Below, one piece after another: positions 16,319 to 25,627 of a DNA stretch of 50,138 nt. Both the position numbers and the translations under genes were made by a program. Every line of letters begins with the position of its first letter. Position 1 is the first letter of the stretch. The stretch comes from an uncultured Sutterella sp. (GTDB lineage Bacteria > Pseudomonadota > Gammaproteobacteria > Burkholderiales > Burkholderiaceae_F). The notes under the pieces are model-generated. The model was not told where the DNA came from and made no database searches. It saw only the letters and a program-made list of their open reading frames with translations. The stretch is taken from positions 1 to 50,138 of the forward strand of contig UQNA01000012.1 of NCBI GenBank assembly GCA_900542195.1, written 5' to 3'.

Positions 16319-18569
16319 CTTTATTTTTCCTGTTTTGCCTCGAACGCTTCTTTTCTGTACAGCCGTCGCTCAAAAATTGGCTAATAGCCTTTGCGGCGCT
16401 CTGACCGCTTTCTATAGCTGTCGTCACAAAGCTTGGTCCGCTCACCGCATCTCCGGCAGCAAACACCTTGGGAAGATTGGTATGTAAAGATCCTTTGGAA
16501 ATAACAATCCCGGCTTCTTTCAAAACTTCATCTCTTGGACCGATGAAACCATAAGCACAGATCACCAGATCGGCTTTTAACACTTCACAGAGTCCCTCCC
16601 GATTTATGACTTTAACCGTTTTATCCGGTTGGACCGATTGTATTTGCGTTTCCTCTAAAAATTTAGCTCCCTCCCGAAGGGCACTCTCGTAGTCGTCCCT
16701 TGGCGGATTCGCTTTCAGTAAAGATTTGCGGAACACACAGGTGACCGTTCGAGCACCTTGACGCAGTGCGGTCCGAGCGCAATCTAACGCGGTTCCTCCA
16801 ACTCCTAAAACGACTACGTTCTTATCTTGAGTCAGCGATGTCAGTTTTGACTCCCCATGAAGATATTCAAGAGCTTGAAAAACAAAATCTAAATTTGCTC
16901 CGGGTACGTCCAGATGAATTGGATTTTCTGCACCAATTGCAAGGAGAACTGCATCGTGCGAATCAACGATACCCAGGAGCTCTTGTGCTGACTTGATTTC
17001 ATATCCGAGCTGAAAATTGATGCCGGATTTCTCATAGAGCTTTTTGCGGGTAAGGATTTTTTCTTTAGAGAGTTTGAAAGCCGGAATACCGAACATCGTC
17101 AGACCGCCGATCTCATTTTCCCGTTCATAAACCGTAACTTTGTACCCCTGAGCACGAAGAACATCAGCGGCAGCAAGTCCAGCGGGTCCGGCTCCGATTA
17201 CTGCGACGGAAGGACTTTTCTTCGATGTCCGAGCTCTGGAGGTCCTGTATCCTCGATCAAGCGAGCGAGAAGCAGCAAAGTACATCAACGCGTGAATATT
17301 AATGGGATCAGAGAAATCACCCAAGGGACACGCCGCCATACAAAATTTATCTTTAGGACAGAGCTGAGAGCAAAGTTCAGGCATTTTTCCCGACTGCATC
17401 AAAAGTCTCCCGGCAGCTTTTGTATCGCCTGAGGCAATGGATCGGAGCACCTCGGGAATAGGATTGTGCTGCGGGCAAGCTTTCACGCACGCTCCGCATT
17501 GAATGCATCGGCTGCTTTCAAGAATGGCATTTTTCAAAGAGAAGGTCTCTTGAGGAGCATCAAAAGAGTCCTTAGAAACGACAGATTGTTCCGTTGCAGC
17601 CCCTCTTGGGAACCTCTCTTTTAGATAGACAATATTAGCCGTCTTTCCCTCCGAACATTTCGACTTCTTTAATAATGGAAAAGAAATCGCAGAGACAGGA
17701 CAGCGCTGTGCACAAGCTCCGCATTTCAGGCATCTGGAACTTTCCGTACTCGGAACCGTCTTCTTCAGGTCAATGCCCTCCGGACACGCATTCTTGCAGA
17801 CTTGGCAGTTTAGGCCGAAAGCTCGGAGGCACTTCTGACCATCAACCTTTGGAACGAATGTCTTATTTAATCGGCTCACTAAAGAAATAAAGGCGCCGAT
17901 TGGACAAATAAATTGACACCATCTTCTCAAAAAGAAGATTTCCAGGAAAAGCACTCCGAGAATCACGAGCGGCGTAATCGTCGGATCATTGAACTTCAGC
18001 ATATGAACAATGCCGATAATGAATGCGAAGGTCAGCCCGACCGGACAAATTAAACAAAAAACGGGAAAAGAAAATATTGCGGATGAAACTAGCGCAGCCG
18101 CCAAAACAAAAAACGGCCCTTTCTTCTCAAGTGCAGCTGAATTAATGAAAGTAGCTTTGGAAGACGACGACGTTTGAGCCGAAGCACTCGATTTTTCGGG
18201 TTCCGAAGAAGTCTCTTCTCGAGAATGACTTGTGCCTTCATCTTCGGAATCATTCAAACAAGACGTCTCCGGCTTTGGTTCGGCTCCGAAGATTTTTCTT
18301 AAAGGCGGAACCGGACAAAGCCAGCCGCAGAAAAATCGCCCGAACACCACCACAAGCGCTACGAATACGCCAAGACAAATGAGAACGGATAAAGCCAGAG
18401 AACCGGACGCAAAAATGGTTTCTAATGCGCCAACCGGACAAATCTGAGCGATAGAACCAATGCCAAAGGAAGAAAGGGTCCCCCACCCTGTCTGCCAAAT
18501 CACACCGCAGACAACAGCTAAAAGGAAAAGGCCAAGAGACAATGCGCGAAGAATGGAAAATTTTTTCAT
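16269..18569 (-). CDS. NapH-like membrane ferredoxin fused to a GltD-like NAD(P)H/FAD oxidoreductase
   Basis: A 766-residue two-part protein. The N-terminal half is NapH-like: membrane segments near 10-25, 57-78, 150-172, 175-190 and 200-215, the paired motifs FCGWLCPVPPL (80-90) and WCQFICPIGAF (217-227), then ferredoxin clusters (CLKCGACAQRCP near 280-291, CIQCGACVKACP near 355-366). The C-terminal half resembles the glutamate synthase small subunit family: CSQLCPKDKFCMAACP (400-415), an FAD-binding motif VIGAGPAGLAAADVL (457-471), a pyridine-nucleotide motif LGVGGTALDCA (588-598) and FAAGDAVSGPSFV (703-715). A Ser/Glu-rich insert (about 100-145) separates membrane segments. The fusion would let cytoplasmic NAD(P)H feed a membrane quinone or periplasmic ferredoxin path. 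It sits 8 bp after the NapG-like gene. Confidence 0.85.
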   Translation of the reverse strand: MKKFSILRALSLGLFLLAVVCGVIWQTGWGTLSSFGIGSIAQICPVGALETIFASGSLALSVLICLGVFVALVVVFGRFFCGWLCPVPPLRKIFGAEPKPETSCLNDSEDEGTSHSREETSSEPEKSSASAQTSSSSKATFINSAALEKKGPFFVLAAALVSSAIFSFPVFCLICPVGLTFAFIIGIVHMLKFNDPTITPLVILGVLFLEIFFLRRWCQFICPIGAFISLVSRLNKTFVPKVDGQKCLRAFGLNCQVCKNACPEGIDLKKTVPSTESSRCLKCGACAQRCPVSAISFPLLKKSKCSEGKTANIVYLKERFPRGAATEQSVVSKDSFDAPQETFSLKNAILESSRCIQCGACVKACPQHNPIPEVLRSIASGDTKAAGRLLMQSGKMPELCSQLCPKDKFCMAACPLGDFSDPINIHALMYFAASRSLDRGYRTSRARTSKKSPSVAVIGAGPAGLAAADVLRAQGYKVTVYERENEIGGLTMFGIPAFKLSKEKILTRKKLYEKSGINFQLGYEIKSAQELLGIVDSHDAVLLAIGAENPIHLDVPGANLDFVFQALEYLHGESKLTSLTQDKNVVVLGVGGTALDCARTALRQGARTVTCVFRKSLLKANPPRDDYESALREGAKFLEETQIQSVQPDKTVKVINREGLCEVLKADLVICAYGFIGPRDEVLKEAGIVISKGSLHTNLPKVFAAGDAVSGPSFVTTAIESGQSAAKAISQFLSDGCTEKKRSRQNRKNKDDGQISNREPAQPAIS

Positions 18570-18577
18570 GATTGCTC

Positions 18578-19171
18578 CTATGCTTTCTCTGCCTCTAAAG
18601 ACACAATTTCAATGCCGCGTTGATTTCGCCCGGTATAAGCCTGGAGCACATTGGCCGGACAAATATTTTCACACACGCCGCAGCCGTTGCACTTGTCATT
18701 GTCAATGACGGGTACCTTTCCTTCGGCTAAAGAAATAGCATCATAAGGACACGCTTCTTTGCATTTGGTACAAGCCCTGGTTCTAAGTGCAATACATATG
18801 TCGGTTAAACGGGCCTTTCCGACCGGTGTAGTCTCTCCCGAATACGCCGTCAACGCTCCGGTTGGACAAACCTCAATGCATTTGTCGCAGAAGTCGCAGG
18901 AACCGTATCGGTAATTCATGACAGGAGTTCGCAGATTCAGCACGCCGTCTGCGAGACCTCCAATCGAAATGACATTAGTGGGACAAATACTTCGGCAGCG
19001 ATCACACCGGATGCACTTGGATAAAAAGTTTTTATCCTGTCCTCCGGGCGGTCGAATTACCGGTGCCGATTCGACTTTGGAAGCGCCCCAGCCGAGCGCA
19101 AAAAGAGCACCCGAAACTCCCACAGACAACAAAAGGCCCCTTCGGCCGATGGAAGAAGATTGAGAACTCAT
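18578..19171 (-). CDS. NapG-like periplasmic four-cluster ferredoxin
   Basis: A 197-residue NapG/MauM-type iron-sulfur protein with a twin-arginine signal (SIGRRGLLLSVGVSGALFA) and four clusters: CIRCDRCRSICP (about 53-64), CDFCDKCIEVCP, CTKCKEACP and CNGCGVCENICP. In the nitrate reductase system NapG works with membrane NapH to move electrons from quinol to the periplasm. Here it lies 8 bp upstream of the NapH-GltD fusion, so the two likely form the same kind of conduit, serving the molybdoenzyme encoded upstream. A 201-bp gap separates it from the TorD-like gene, so it may have its own start of transcription. Confidence 0.88.
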   Translation of the reverse strand: MSSQSSSIGRRGLLLSVGVSGALFALGWGASKVESAPVIRPPGGQDKNFLSKCIRCDRCRSICPTNVISIGGLADGVLNLRTPVMNYRYGSCDFCDKCIEVCPTGALTAYSGETTPVGKARLTDICIALRTRACTKCKEACPYDAISLAEGKVPVIDNDKCNGCGVCENICPANVLQAYTGRNQRGIEIVSLEAEKA

Positions 19172-19372
19172 AGCAGCAGCCTCCTTGCCGATTAATCCAA
19201 CAGATTGCCTATGCCTTACTTTTGAGGTTCAGAACAAAAGTCCAAGCGGGCATAGGTCGAGGTCATCATTATTTTTTGAGGAAAGAGCAATAGTTTTATT
19301 GTTTCAGTTACCAGCTGACTATCCGGCTATAGCTTCGTAACGGAATTCTTGGTATCGGGAAAATTTAAATTT

Positions 19373-20059
19373 TCAATTGCAGGACTCGTCAAACTGCACC
19401 CAACTAAGCATCCTTTGATGATCTTGACAGGTGCCTTCAAGCATCATTGCTGCTCCGCGGTAGAAGCAAGAGTCAACATTCTCATGGATTTTCTCAAGAA
19501 ATTTAGGCAGCCAATTAAAAATATGCGTCTTAAGAAATGTCGCTTGATCCCGCAGAAAATTCATATATTCCGGTGATTCAGGCTTCTCATTTTTTGCTCT
19601 TCGGCAAAGATAAGCCAAGTAATCCAGCTCTAGCGCTATATGATCGTCATATAAGTCGCTCTGATTTTCGAGACCGTGGTCTCTATAGATCCGGCGGACT
19701 TGTTCATACGCTTCCTGCATGACGAGCCCCTGAGTACTGGTGTAGACCGACTCATAAGGATAAGCTGCTTTCGAGCCTGCAGTTCCGATAAAGGCCGCCG
19801 CGTACTCGGCCGCCAAAAGATCAAGCTGATTATCAGGCCCCTCTTGACGAATCGCTTCATCGATCCATCTTGCTCCCTCACTGATAAGAGGATGGTCGCA
19901 ATAGTCAGAAAGTTCAAGGCCGAGAAGCATCTCTTTCGTATCTTGTGTGATTTCCGATTTGAATAAACGAGAAAGCAAGGTGTAGTTAATTTCGAAATCG
20001 AATAACTCCTCGTAACTCGGATAATAAGAGCCTATTATCTTAGAATCATTTAGCTGCAT
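19373..20059 (-). CDS. TorD/DmsD-family chaperone for the first molybdoenzyme
   Basis: A 228-residue, all-helical redox-enzyme maturation protein. The family hallmark is seen in DDHIALELDYLAYL near 143-156, preceded by AAYPYESVYTSTQGLVMQ. Such chaperones bind the Tat signal and help cofactor insertion before export. It lies 47 bp after the membrane anchor gene, in the operon of the catalytic subunit with signal SRRSFVK, its presumed client. No terminator is obvious before the NapG-like gene. Confidence 0.88.
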   Translation of the reverse strand: MQLNDSKIIGSYYPSYEELFDFEINYTLLSRLFKSEITQDTKEMLLGLELSDYCDHPLISEGARWIDEAIRQEGPDNQLDLLAAEYAAAFIGTAGSKAAYPYESVYTSTQGLVMQEAYEQVRRIYRDHGLENQSDLYDDHIALELDYLAYLCRRAKNEKPESPEYMNFLRDQATFLKTHIFNWLPKFLEKIHENVDSCFYRGAAMMLEGTCQDHQRMLSWVQFDESCN

Positions 20060-20106
20060 GTCTGGTTCCTAGGAACGGGTCGGGGCCGAAGCTCCGACCC
20101 TATGAA

Positions 20107-20925
20107 TTAAGGTTTGAAGAAATGCCACGCGGCCTGGCCGATGTCCAATAGCAAATTCTGCCATACAAATACGGCGATAAAAATCCCTGCCAACCCGACA
20201 GTTGCTAAGACCTTCTTTGCTTTTCTCGTAAAGGCGCCCGCTAGCGGAAGCACAACGCCGCAGAGGCCGCATCCGATCCAAAAATTCAGACTCAGACTGC
20301 CGGAAAGAATTTCGCGAGCTCCTTCCGACGTTTCCGGGTCCGAAAGAAGATACCCCGTATATGCCGCATAGCCAAGACCGGTAACGCAAGCTGCGGCCGC
20401 AGAAGATATTTTTGCTTTAGCTATCTCAGCATCTTCAAATTCGCCTTCCACAAGAAAGCAAAGTGAAGCGGCGCTCCAGTACAAACCGATGAAAGGAAGC
20501 ATCAGCGTGTAAGAGTTGAGCACGGGACGCCAGCTCATCACCATATTCGCTCCAAGCGCAAAAACCGCAATGAGAGAAAAAAGTGCCGAAATCAAGCTGA
20601 AAGCCCGCGTCCTTGTCTGATCCGCTTCGCGATAAAGGCAAATGAGATAAATCAAGCCTGCGACCAGAGCGCCCGTGACGCCAACCATCTCCCAGAAAAG
20701 CCATGACTTTGGATTTCCGAAGACTCCCAAAATCATGCTTGGCCTTCCAAGATTCGAGATCGCCGCAAAACCGCCCAGACTTAAGCACACGAACCCGAGT
20801 GCTGCGCAGATCTTCAGAGTCCTCTCACTAAAGTCGGAGAACTCTGAAGCGGCCAGGGCAGCGAAAAGACCGGCACCTACACAAAGTAAGGCTGCAAAGA
20901 TTGATAAAGTCCAGTCGCCGACCAT
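20107..20925 (-). CDS. DmsC/NrfD-type membrane anchor subunit
   Basis: A 272-residue integral membrane protein with about eight hydrophobic segments. The residues AISNLGRPSMILGVFGNPKS correspond to the conserved GRP...N segment of DmsC anchors. It should bind menaquinol and pass electrons to the Fe-S subunit encoded 9 bp upstream. With the catalytic and Fe-S subunits it makes a complete DMSO-reductase-type complex in the periplasmic membrane. Confidence 0.88.
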   Translation of the reverse strand: MVGDWTLSIFAALLCVGAGLFAALAASEFSDFSERTLKICAALGFVCLSLGGFAAISNLGRPSMILGVFGNPKSWLFWEMVGVTGALVAGLIYLICLYREADQTRTRAFSLISALFSLIAVFALGANMVMSWRPVLNSYTLMLPFIGLYWSAASLCFLVEGEFEDAEIAKAKISSAAAACVTGLGYAAYTGYLLSDPETSEGAREILSGSLSLNFWIGCGLCGVVLPLAGAFTRKAKKVLATVGLAGIFIAVFVWQNLLLDIGQAAWHFFKP

Positions 20926-20934
20926 TTCTTCTCC

Positions 20935-21528
20935 TTATAGCATCTTCGGAGGTTTGTTCATCCATTCACCCGTCTTCTTATGAAGAATATAACGGACGGA
21001 AGGATGGTTTCCGGAGTCCGGCATGCTGTGGACGTTCTCTTCGCCGGCGGCGGCAAGTACCTTGGAAACTTCGCTCTCCGGATCGTCTATATCGCCGAAG
21101 AAACGAGCGCTTGCACAGCAGGCTTTAACACAGGCTGGCTGCTCGCCCACTTCCTGCAAATGACGGCAGAGAGTGCATTTTTCGACAACCTTATTCTCCG
21201 GATTATAGGAACGGGCCCCGTAGGGGCAAGCGGCGATGCACATCTTGCAGCCGATGCATTTTTCCTTATCCACGAGTACTTGGCCGTCTTCGGTTTTGAA
21301 GGAAGCTCCGGTAGGACAGACTTTCACGCAAGGTGCGTCGCGGCAATTCTGACAAACGGTTGGCAGGAAATACTGCTTGAGTTCAGGGAATTTTCCGACG
21401 GGTCCGATGGAAAGTACTTTGTTGTAGTACACACCGAGCGGAACATTGTTTTCATTCTTACATGCGACTTCACAGGCAAAGCAGCCGATGCAGCGGTCGA
21501 GGTCAATTACGAGAGTTTTTTGTGCCAT
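20935..21528 (-). CDS. DmsB/PsrB-type four-cluster Fe-S electron transfer subunit
   Basis: A 197-residue ferredoxin-like subunit with the typical sequence of four cysteine groups: CIGCFACEVACKNEN (13-27), CQNCRDAPCVKVCP, CIGCKMCIAACPYGAR and CTLCRHLQEVGEQPACVKACC. It carries electrons from the DmsC-like anchor to the molybdopterin subunit. It has no signal of its own and is expected to be exported together with the Tat-bearing catalytic subunit. Starts 3 bp after the catalytic gene's stop. Confidence 0.92.
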   Translation of the reverse strand: MAQKTLVIDLDRCIGCFACEVACKNENNVPLGVYYNKVLSIGPVGKFPELKQYFLPTVCQNCRDAPCVKVCPTGASFKTEDGQVLVDKEKCIGCKMCIAACPYGARSYNPENKVVEKCTLCRHLQEVGEQPACVKACCASARFFGDIDDPESEVSKVLAAAGEENVHSMPDSGNHPSVRYILHKKTGEWMNKPPKML

Positions 21529-21531
21529 TTT

Positions 21532-24201
21532 TTATCCTTCGATCTTTGGGGTGTTCTCTGATGGAGCGGGCATCCAGACTTTGAACTGCTCCGGTTTCGT
21601 CCATACGCCTTCCGGTCCTTTATCTGCTTTAGAGATTCGAACTTGGTAGCCGCGAAGTGTGTACGTACCTACCATGTCGTTAAACGGAGCCGTGTTCTTA
21701 GAGAGAACGTTCACATTGGCTTCTTTCCAGCCGTGAGTGTCAGAGGCAAGTTTTTCCGGGAACCAGAAGCGTTCCATGTAAAGAACGCCCGGGTTGATGC
21801 CCTCGGTTAATCTTGCTTTACCCTGAGTCTTACCGCGCTTAGATTCAATCCATGTCCAGTCGCCTTGCTTAATGCCGTACTTGGCAGCAGTCTCCGGATT
21901 AATCCAAACTTCGGGAACCGGATAGATTTCACGCAGATAAGGAATGTTTCTGAGAGTGCTGTGGTGGAACATAGGCAAACGTCCATTGGTCATCACAAGC
22001 GGGTACTCTTTGGCAATTTCTCTGTTCGGACTTTCGTAAGGTTCCATGTAGTAAGGCAGCGGATCGTAGTCTTTTTCTACCGGATCAAGTTTTTGCAGAG
22101 CATAAGGAGCACCGGTGCGTCCCATTGTGATGAAGCGGTCGGTATACAGTTCCAATTTCTTTGAAGCTGTACCGAAGCCAACCGGGAGACCCGTCTTCGG
22201 ATTGCTCTTCTTATAGACGTAGTAGCTGTTCCATTTGTCATACGGCATTGCTTCGATAAAGCCTTTTTTCTTCAACTCAGCAAACGTAATATTGAGCGGC
22301 TTGAGTTTCAGATCCAAAATTTCATCCATAGAATCCCACTGCGGAAGATCTGCACCCATAAATTCCGGGTCAAAGGACTTACGGCATACTTCGTGACCTA
22401 ATTCACCGCAGCGCTTGAGAATTTTTGACCAAATAACTGTTTCGTGGCGTGTTTCCCAAGTATGCACGACAGCCTGACGAGCCCAAACCGTATTGAGAGA
22501 CTCAGCAAGGAAATCGGTTTCGAGCCATTCTGTTGTAGGCAGAAGCATGTCCGCATACATAGAGAAGGATGTCGGGTAGTTAAACATATGGACGATGAAA
22601 TCCACGTGTTTAGTGGCTTCAGCCCAAGAACCTGCATCGCCGACGACTCCGAGCTTATTGCCGGAGCGCTCGAGCCATACTTTGATTGGGTATGGCTTAC
22701 CGGTCATGATCGCTTCCTGGATTCGGCTTGGCTGAGCTGCGTCCCAAGACAGAAGTCCTTTGAACTCTACGCCGCCGAGGCGCTTAGCAAGCTGACCCGG
22801 AGGCAGCAGGCGTTCACAGCGGGATACCAGGCTGTTCTTAGGCGGCACGGCCAATGGATTTCTGTTCATCAGCGTTCCGGGCTTTTCCACATATCCCATC
22901 AAGGCATTGAGGATGACGGCACCCATAGCAGCCTGTACGGAGTTCGGATTCTGGTCGGTTGCTACACCCAAGGAGATTCCTCCCGGGCCTTCAGCGTAGA
23001 TCTTGATCGCTTCTTCGATTTTTTCAGGTTTCAGCCAGCAGGTCTCTCCGGCTTTTTCAAGTGTCCAAGGTTCGGCTCTTTCTTTGAGCAAGCGGAAACC
23101 GGTCTTGTAAGTTTTCCCGTTGTGAGTGAATTCGCCGTCAAGAACCGGATCAAGATTGTCGTTCCATGGGTAAGGAAGCGGCTGAGGCTGGTTAGTTTTT
23201 GCATCCCAAACCACAAAATCTTCTTTTTTACCGTCTTTGAAGAGCTCATTGGCCTTGACTGTCATCTTAGTCTTTGTGTCGACCAGATAAGGCAAGTTTG
23301 TCCATTTAAGCACAAAATCTTTGTCAAAGAGATTGTGAGCAATGATGTAGCGTATCCAAGCAAGCTGAAGAGCCACGTCGGTACCGGGACGTACCGGAAG
23401 CCAAACATCGGCCTTGGCTGCGCTCGGCGCAAATCTCGGGTCGACCGAGACGGTTTTAACACCTTTTGCACGAAGGTTAGCAAGGGCATGACCGCCGCCG
23501 GCCGGACAGCTGTAGGAGACGTCAGTTCCCCACAGAACGATGTTTTTCATCGGAGTGTTTTTGTTGTAGATTTCCAGAGCGCATTCGTCAGCGATGGATG
23601 TAGAAGGTCCGCCGTACATCATGCCGAAGGCCAATGTTCTAGGGAGGAAGCACTGTGCGCATCCCGGTTCATACCAGTTAGGCGTACCGAAAATATTGCA
23701 GAATCTGGCAATCATTCTAAAGTGCGGGTTTCCGCCGCCTCCGGTGGAGGCCATTACCGATTCAGCACCGTACTTTTCTCTGGCTTCCATCATTTTGTGA
23801 GCAATGATATCAATTGCCTCATCCCAGCTGATGCGTTTCCATTTATTCTCTCCGCGTTCTCCGACTCGAATCATCGGATACTTGTTGCGGTCTGGATGAT
23901 AAAGAGCATTGATGCCGGAGAGACCTTTGGCGCAGAGTGTTCCGTCGGTCATTGGATAATTCGGATCTCCCTCGATTTTAATGACACGGCCGTTGCGGAC
24001 GTGAGCACGGACACCGCAATTATGAATGCAGGCACGGCAGGTAGTAGTGATGATCTGAGTATCGTCTTTTTGAGAGTCCGCTGGTTTCTGCGCAGTTGAA
24101 GTTCCGGCAGAAAAAGCCGGAGAAAACGGCGAAGCTGCTGTTGCGCCGGCAACGGCGGCTGCCTTGACGAAACTTCTGCGGCTAATTTGGGATAGTTTCA
24201 T
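21532..24201 (-). CDS. Molybdopterin oxidoreductase catalytic subunit, Tat-exported (substrate unknown)
   Basis: An 889-residue DMSO-reductase-superfamily enzyme. Twin-arginine leader SRRSFVKAAAVAGATAASP (8-26); 4Fe-4S motif Cys55-x2-Cys58-x3-Cys62-x27-Cys90; the candidate Mo ligand is a cysteine in EPGCAQCFLPR (181 or 184); late domain with PLVMTNGRLPMFHHST (cofactor-binding region). It should be a periplasmic reductase or dehydroxylase fed by quinol. The family includes thiosulfate, polysulfide, arsenate and catechol-type reductases, and sequence alone does not choose between them. It is the first gene of a seven-gene operon whose layout (two parallel electron conduits) is more elaborate than the usual three-subunit set. 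The LysR gene is divergent and the probable regulator. Confidence 0.9.
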   Translation of the reverse strand: MKLSQISRRSFVKAAAVAGATAASPFSPAFSAGTSTAQKPADSQKDDTQIITTTCRACIHNCGVRAHVRNGRVIKIEGDPNYPMTDGTLCAKGLSGINALYHPDRNKYPMIRVGERGENKWKRISWDEAIDIIAHKMMEAREKYGAESVMASTGGGGNPHFRMIARFCNIFGTPNWYEPGCAQCFLPRTLAFGMMYGGPSTSIADECALEIYNKNTPMKNIVLWGTDVSYSCPAGGGHALANLRAKGVKTVSVDPRFAPSAAKADVWLPVRPGTDVALQLAWIRYIIAHNLFDKDFVLKWTNLPYLVDTKTKMTVKANELFKDGKKEDFVVWDAKTNQPQPLPYPWNDNLDPVLDGEFTHNGKTYKTGFRLLKERAEPWTLEKAGETCWLKPEKIEEAIKIYAEGPGGISLGVATDQNPNSVQAAMGAVILNALMGYVEKPGTLMNRNPLAVPPKNSLVSRCERLLPPGQLAKRLGGVEFKGLLSWDAAQPSRIQEAIMTGKPYPIKVWLERSGNKLGVVGDAGSWAEATKHVDFIVHMFNYPTSFSMYADMLLPTTEWLETDFLAESLNTVWARQAVVHTWETRHETVIWSKILKRCGELGHEVCRKSFDPEFMGADLPQWDSMDEILDLKLKPLNITFAELKKKGFIEAMPYDKWNSYYVYKKSNPKTGLPVGFGTASKKLELYTDRFITMGRTGAPYALQKLDPVEKDYDPLPYYMEPYESPNREIAKEYPLVMTNGRLPMFHHSTLRNIPYLREIYPVPEVWINPETAAKYGIKQGDWTWIESKRGKTQGKARLTEGINPGVLYMERFWFPEKLASDTHGWKEANVNVLSKNTAPFNDMVGTYTLRGYQVRISKADKGPEGVWTKPEQFKVWMPAPSENTPKIEG

Positions 24202-24596
24202 AAAGTTACTCCAAGGATTAAGAGTTTGGGGGAAAGAAAAATTGGGACAAATTCCTCCCCTTCGGATGTTCTTCAGCCATCCGATGAGAACGAGATAAAC
24301 AAAACTGTGGGCCCGGAAGTGGCCTTTAAACTGCAGCCCTAATCTTTAGGACTAAGTGGTATTTGAGTGACGTTTTTCATGATGGGGGAGCTATTAGTTA
24401 TTGGGGATAATTCAATTTTATTTTTCTTCTTCATTTGTTAATAGAGCATTTTTGTCTGTCACTCTTCAAAAATAACAATATCCCAATAATTCAACAAGTT
24501 ATTGAAAAATTTGATAAGCATCACGGGATGAATGTATTGATCAGAACGATTTTTGTATATAGGATCAACATAAAATCTACCCCCTCAAGATCTCGT
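24202..24596. promoter_or_regulatory. Divergent control region between LysR and the molybdoenzyme operon
   Basis: A 395-bp stretch without a gene. It contains the symmetric site CCTAA-TCT-TTAGG at 24338-24350, of the size and A/T-rich symmetry favoured by LysR-type regulators, about 140 bp before the operon's ATG. I could not assign -35/-10 boxes with confidence. Confidence 0.45.
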
Positions 24597-25574
24597 ATGA
24601 AGCAAAAAGATAACTTGCTTGCCTGGCGTGCTCTCACAGTCACTGTAGAGACAGGCAACATCACTCAAACAGCGTTGCTTCTTGATTTGGACAGCGCCAA
24701 GGTGTCCAGGCTTATTGCCGGATTAGAAAAAGACGTTGGTTTTGAACTTCTTGTTAAGAACAAACGGCCGTTTATTCCCACGGATAGATGTCGACAGATT
24801 CTTCCGATGGTCATACCTTTGTTAGACGGATTCAGCAAACTTGATGAGTTTTGCGAAGGTACTTCTCATAAGATTTTGATTCGGTTTTCTGCTCCGGTCG
24901 AGATGACTCAGCAATTCTATTCTCAGGAATTGATGCAGTATTCTCGGCTCAATCCTCGCGTTCAGTTTTCCATGCTTCCGGAAATGACAGTTCGGGATCT
25001 ATTAAACGGAGATACCGATATTGCCGTCGTGAACCACTCACCGGCAGATCAATCGGAAATCGTTGCTCGTCATGTGGTTTCAAACTCGACACCCATTTTT
25101 GCTTCCCCGCAATACTTGGAAGCGCATGGAGTTCCTCGAACACCTGAAGATTTGTCCCAGCATGTTGGTCTCTTACAGGTGATGCCCAATAGTGCGCCGA
25201 CGATGCTTCTGTATCGTGACAGTGTCCCAAGCAACATTATTCATTGGCGCGAAATTTATTTAAGTCACGATCAATTTCTTATTAGAAACATGGTGCTGAA
25301 CCACCAAGGCATTACGCCGGACTTGTATCTCGGCCACGTCGTTCAAGAGCTCAAGGAAGGCAAAATAGTTCCTATTCTTCCCGGCTGGGAGCGCCAGAAC
25401 TGGAATATGCACATTCTTGCGCGCCGTGATCGATACCTATCTGATCCCACAATAAGAGATTTTGTAAACTGGTTTTCTCAGGTAGAAAACAGAGGATGCA
25501 TCGAGCGAATTATGGCGGCTAGAAGTGCAATTGAGGAGGCACGAGCCAAAGGTCTCGTTCCAAATTTCGAGTAA
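24597..25574 (+). CDS. LysR-family transcriptional regulator
   Basis: About 325 residues from ATG 24597 (MKQKDNLLAWRAL). The frame is open further upstream to 24435, but LysR proteins have their helix-turn-helix right at the start, which favours the later ATG. The DNA-binding part is LTVTVETGNITQTALLL... AKVSRLIAGLEKDVGFELL, followed by a periplasmic-binding-protein-like effector domain. It is divergent from the molybdoenzyme operon and is its likely regulator, perhaps sensing the enzyme's substrate. A hairpin follows the stop. Confidence 0.88.
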   Translation: MKQKDNLLAWRALTVTVETGNITQTALLLDLDSAKVSRLIAGLEKDVGFELLVKNKRPFIPTDRCRQILPMVIPLLDGFSKLDEFCEGTSHKILIRFSAPVEMTQQFYSQELMQYSRLNPRVQFSMLPEMTVRDLLNGDTDIAVVNHSPADQSEIVARHVVSNSTPIFASPQYLEAHGVPRTPEDLSQHVGLLQVMPNSAPTMLLYRDSVPSNIIHWREIYLSHDQFLIRNMVLNHQGITPDLYLGHVVQELKEGKIVPILPGWERQNWNMHILARRDRYLSDPTIRDFVNWFSQVENRGCIERIMAARSAIEEARAKGLVPNFE

Positions 25575-25582
25575 AGCCGATT

Positions 25583-25608
25583 AGCTCTCGCTGCGGTCTG
25601 CGAGAGCT
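25583..25608 (+). terminator. Hairpin after the LysR gene
   Basis: AGCTCTCG (25583-25590) pairs perfectly with CGAGAGCT (25601-25608), with a short TTCG following. It lies between convergent genes and may act in both directions. Confidence 0.5.
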
Positions 25609-25627
25609 TTCGATGCATTACCTCGTC

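Noticed and set aside
22444..24099. A 551-residue plus-strand open frame inside the molybdoenzyme gene
   Set aside because: Antisense shadow of a high-GC conserved gene; the opposite strand encodes a clear DMSO-reductase-family protein.
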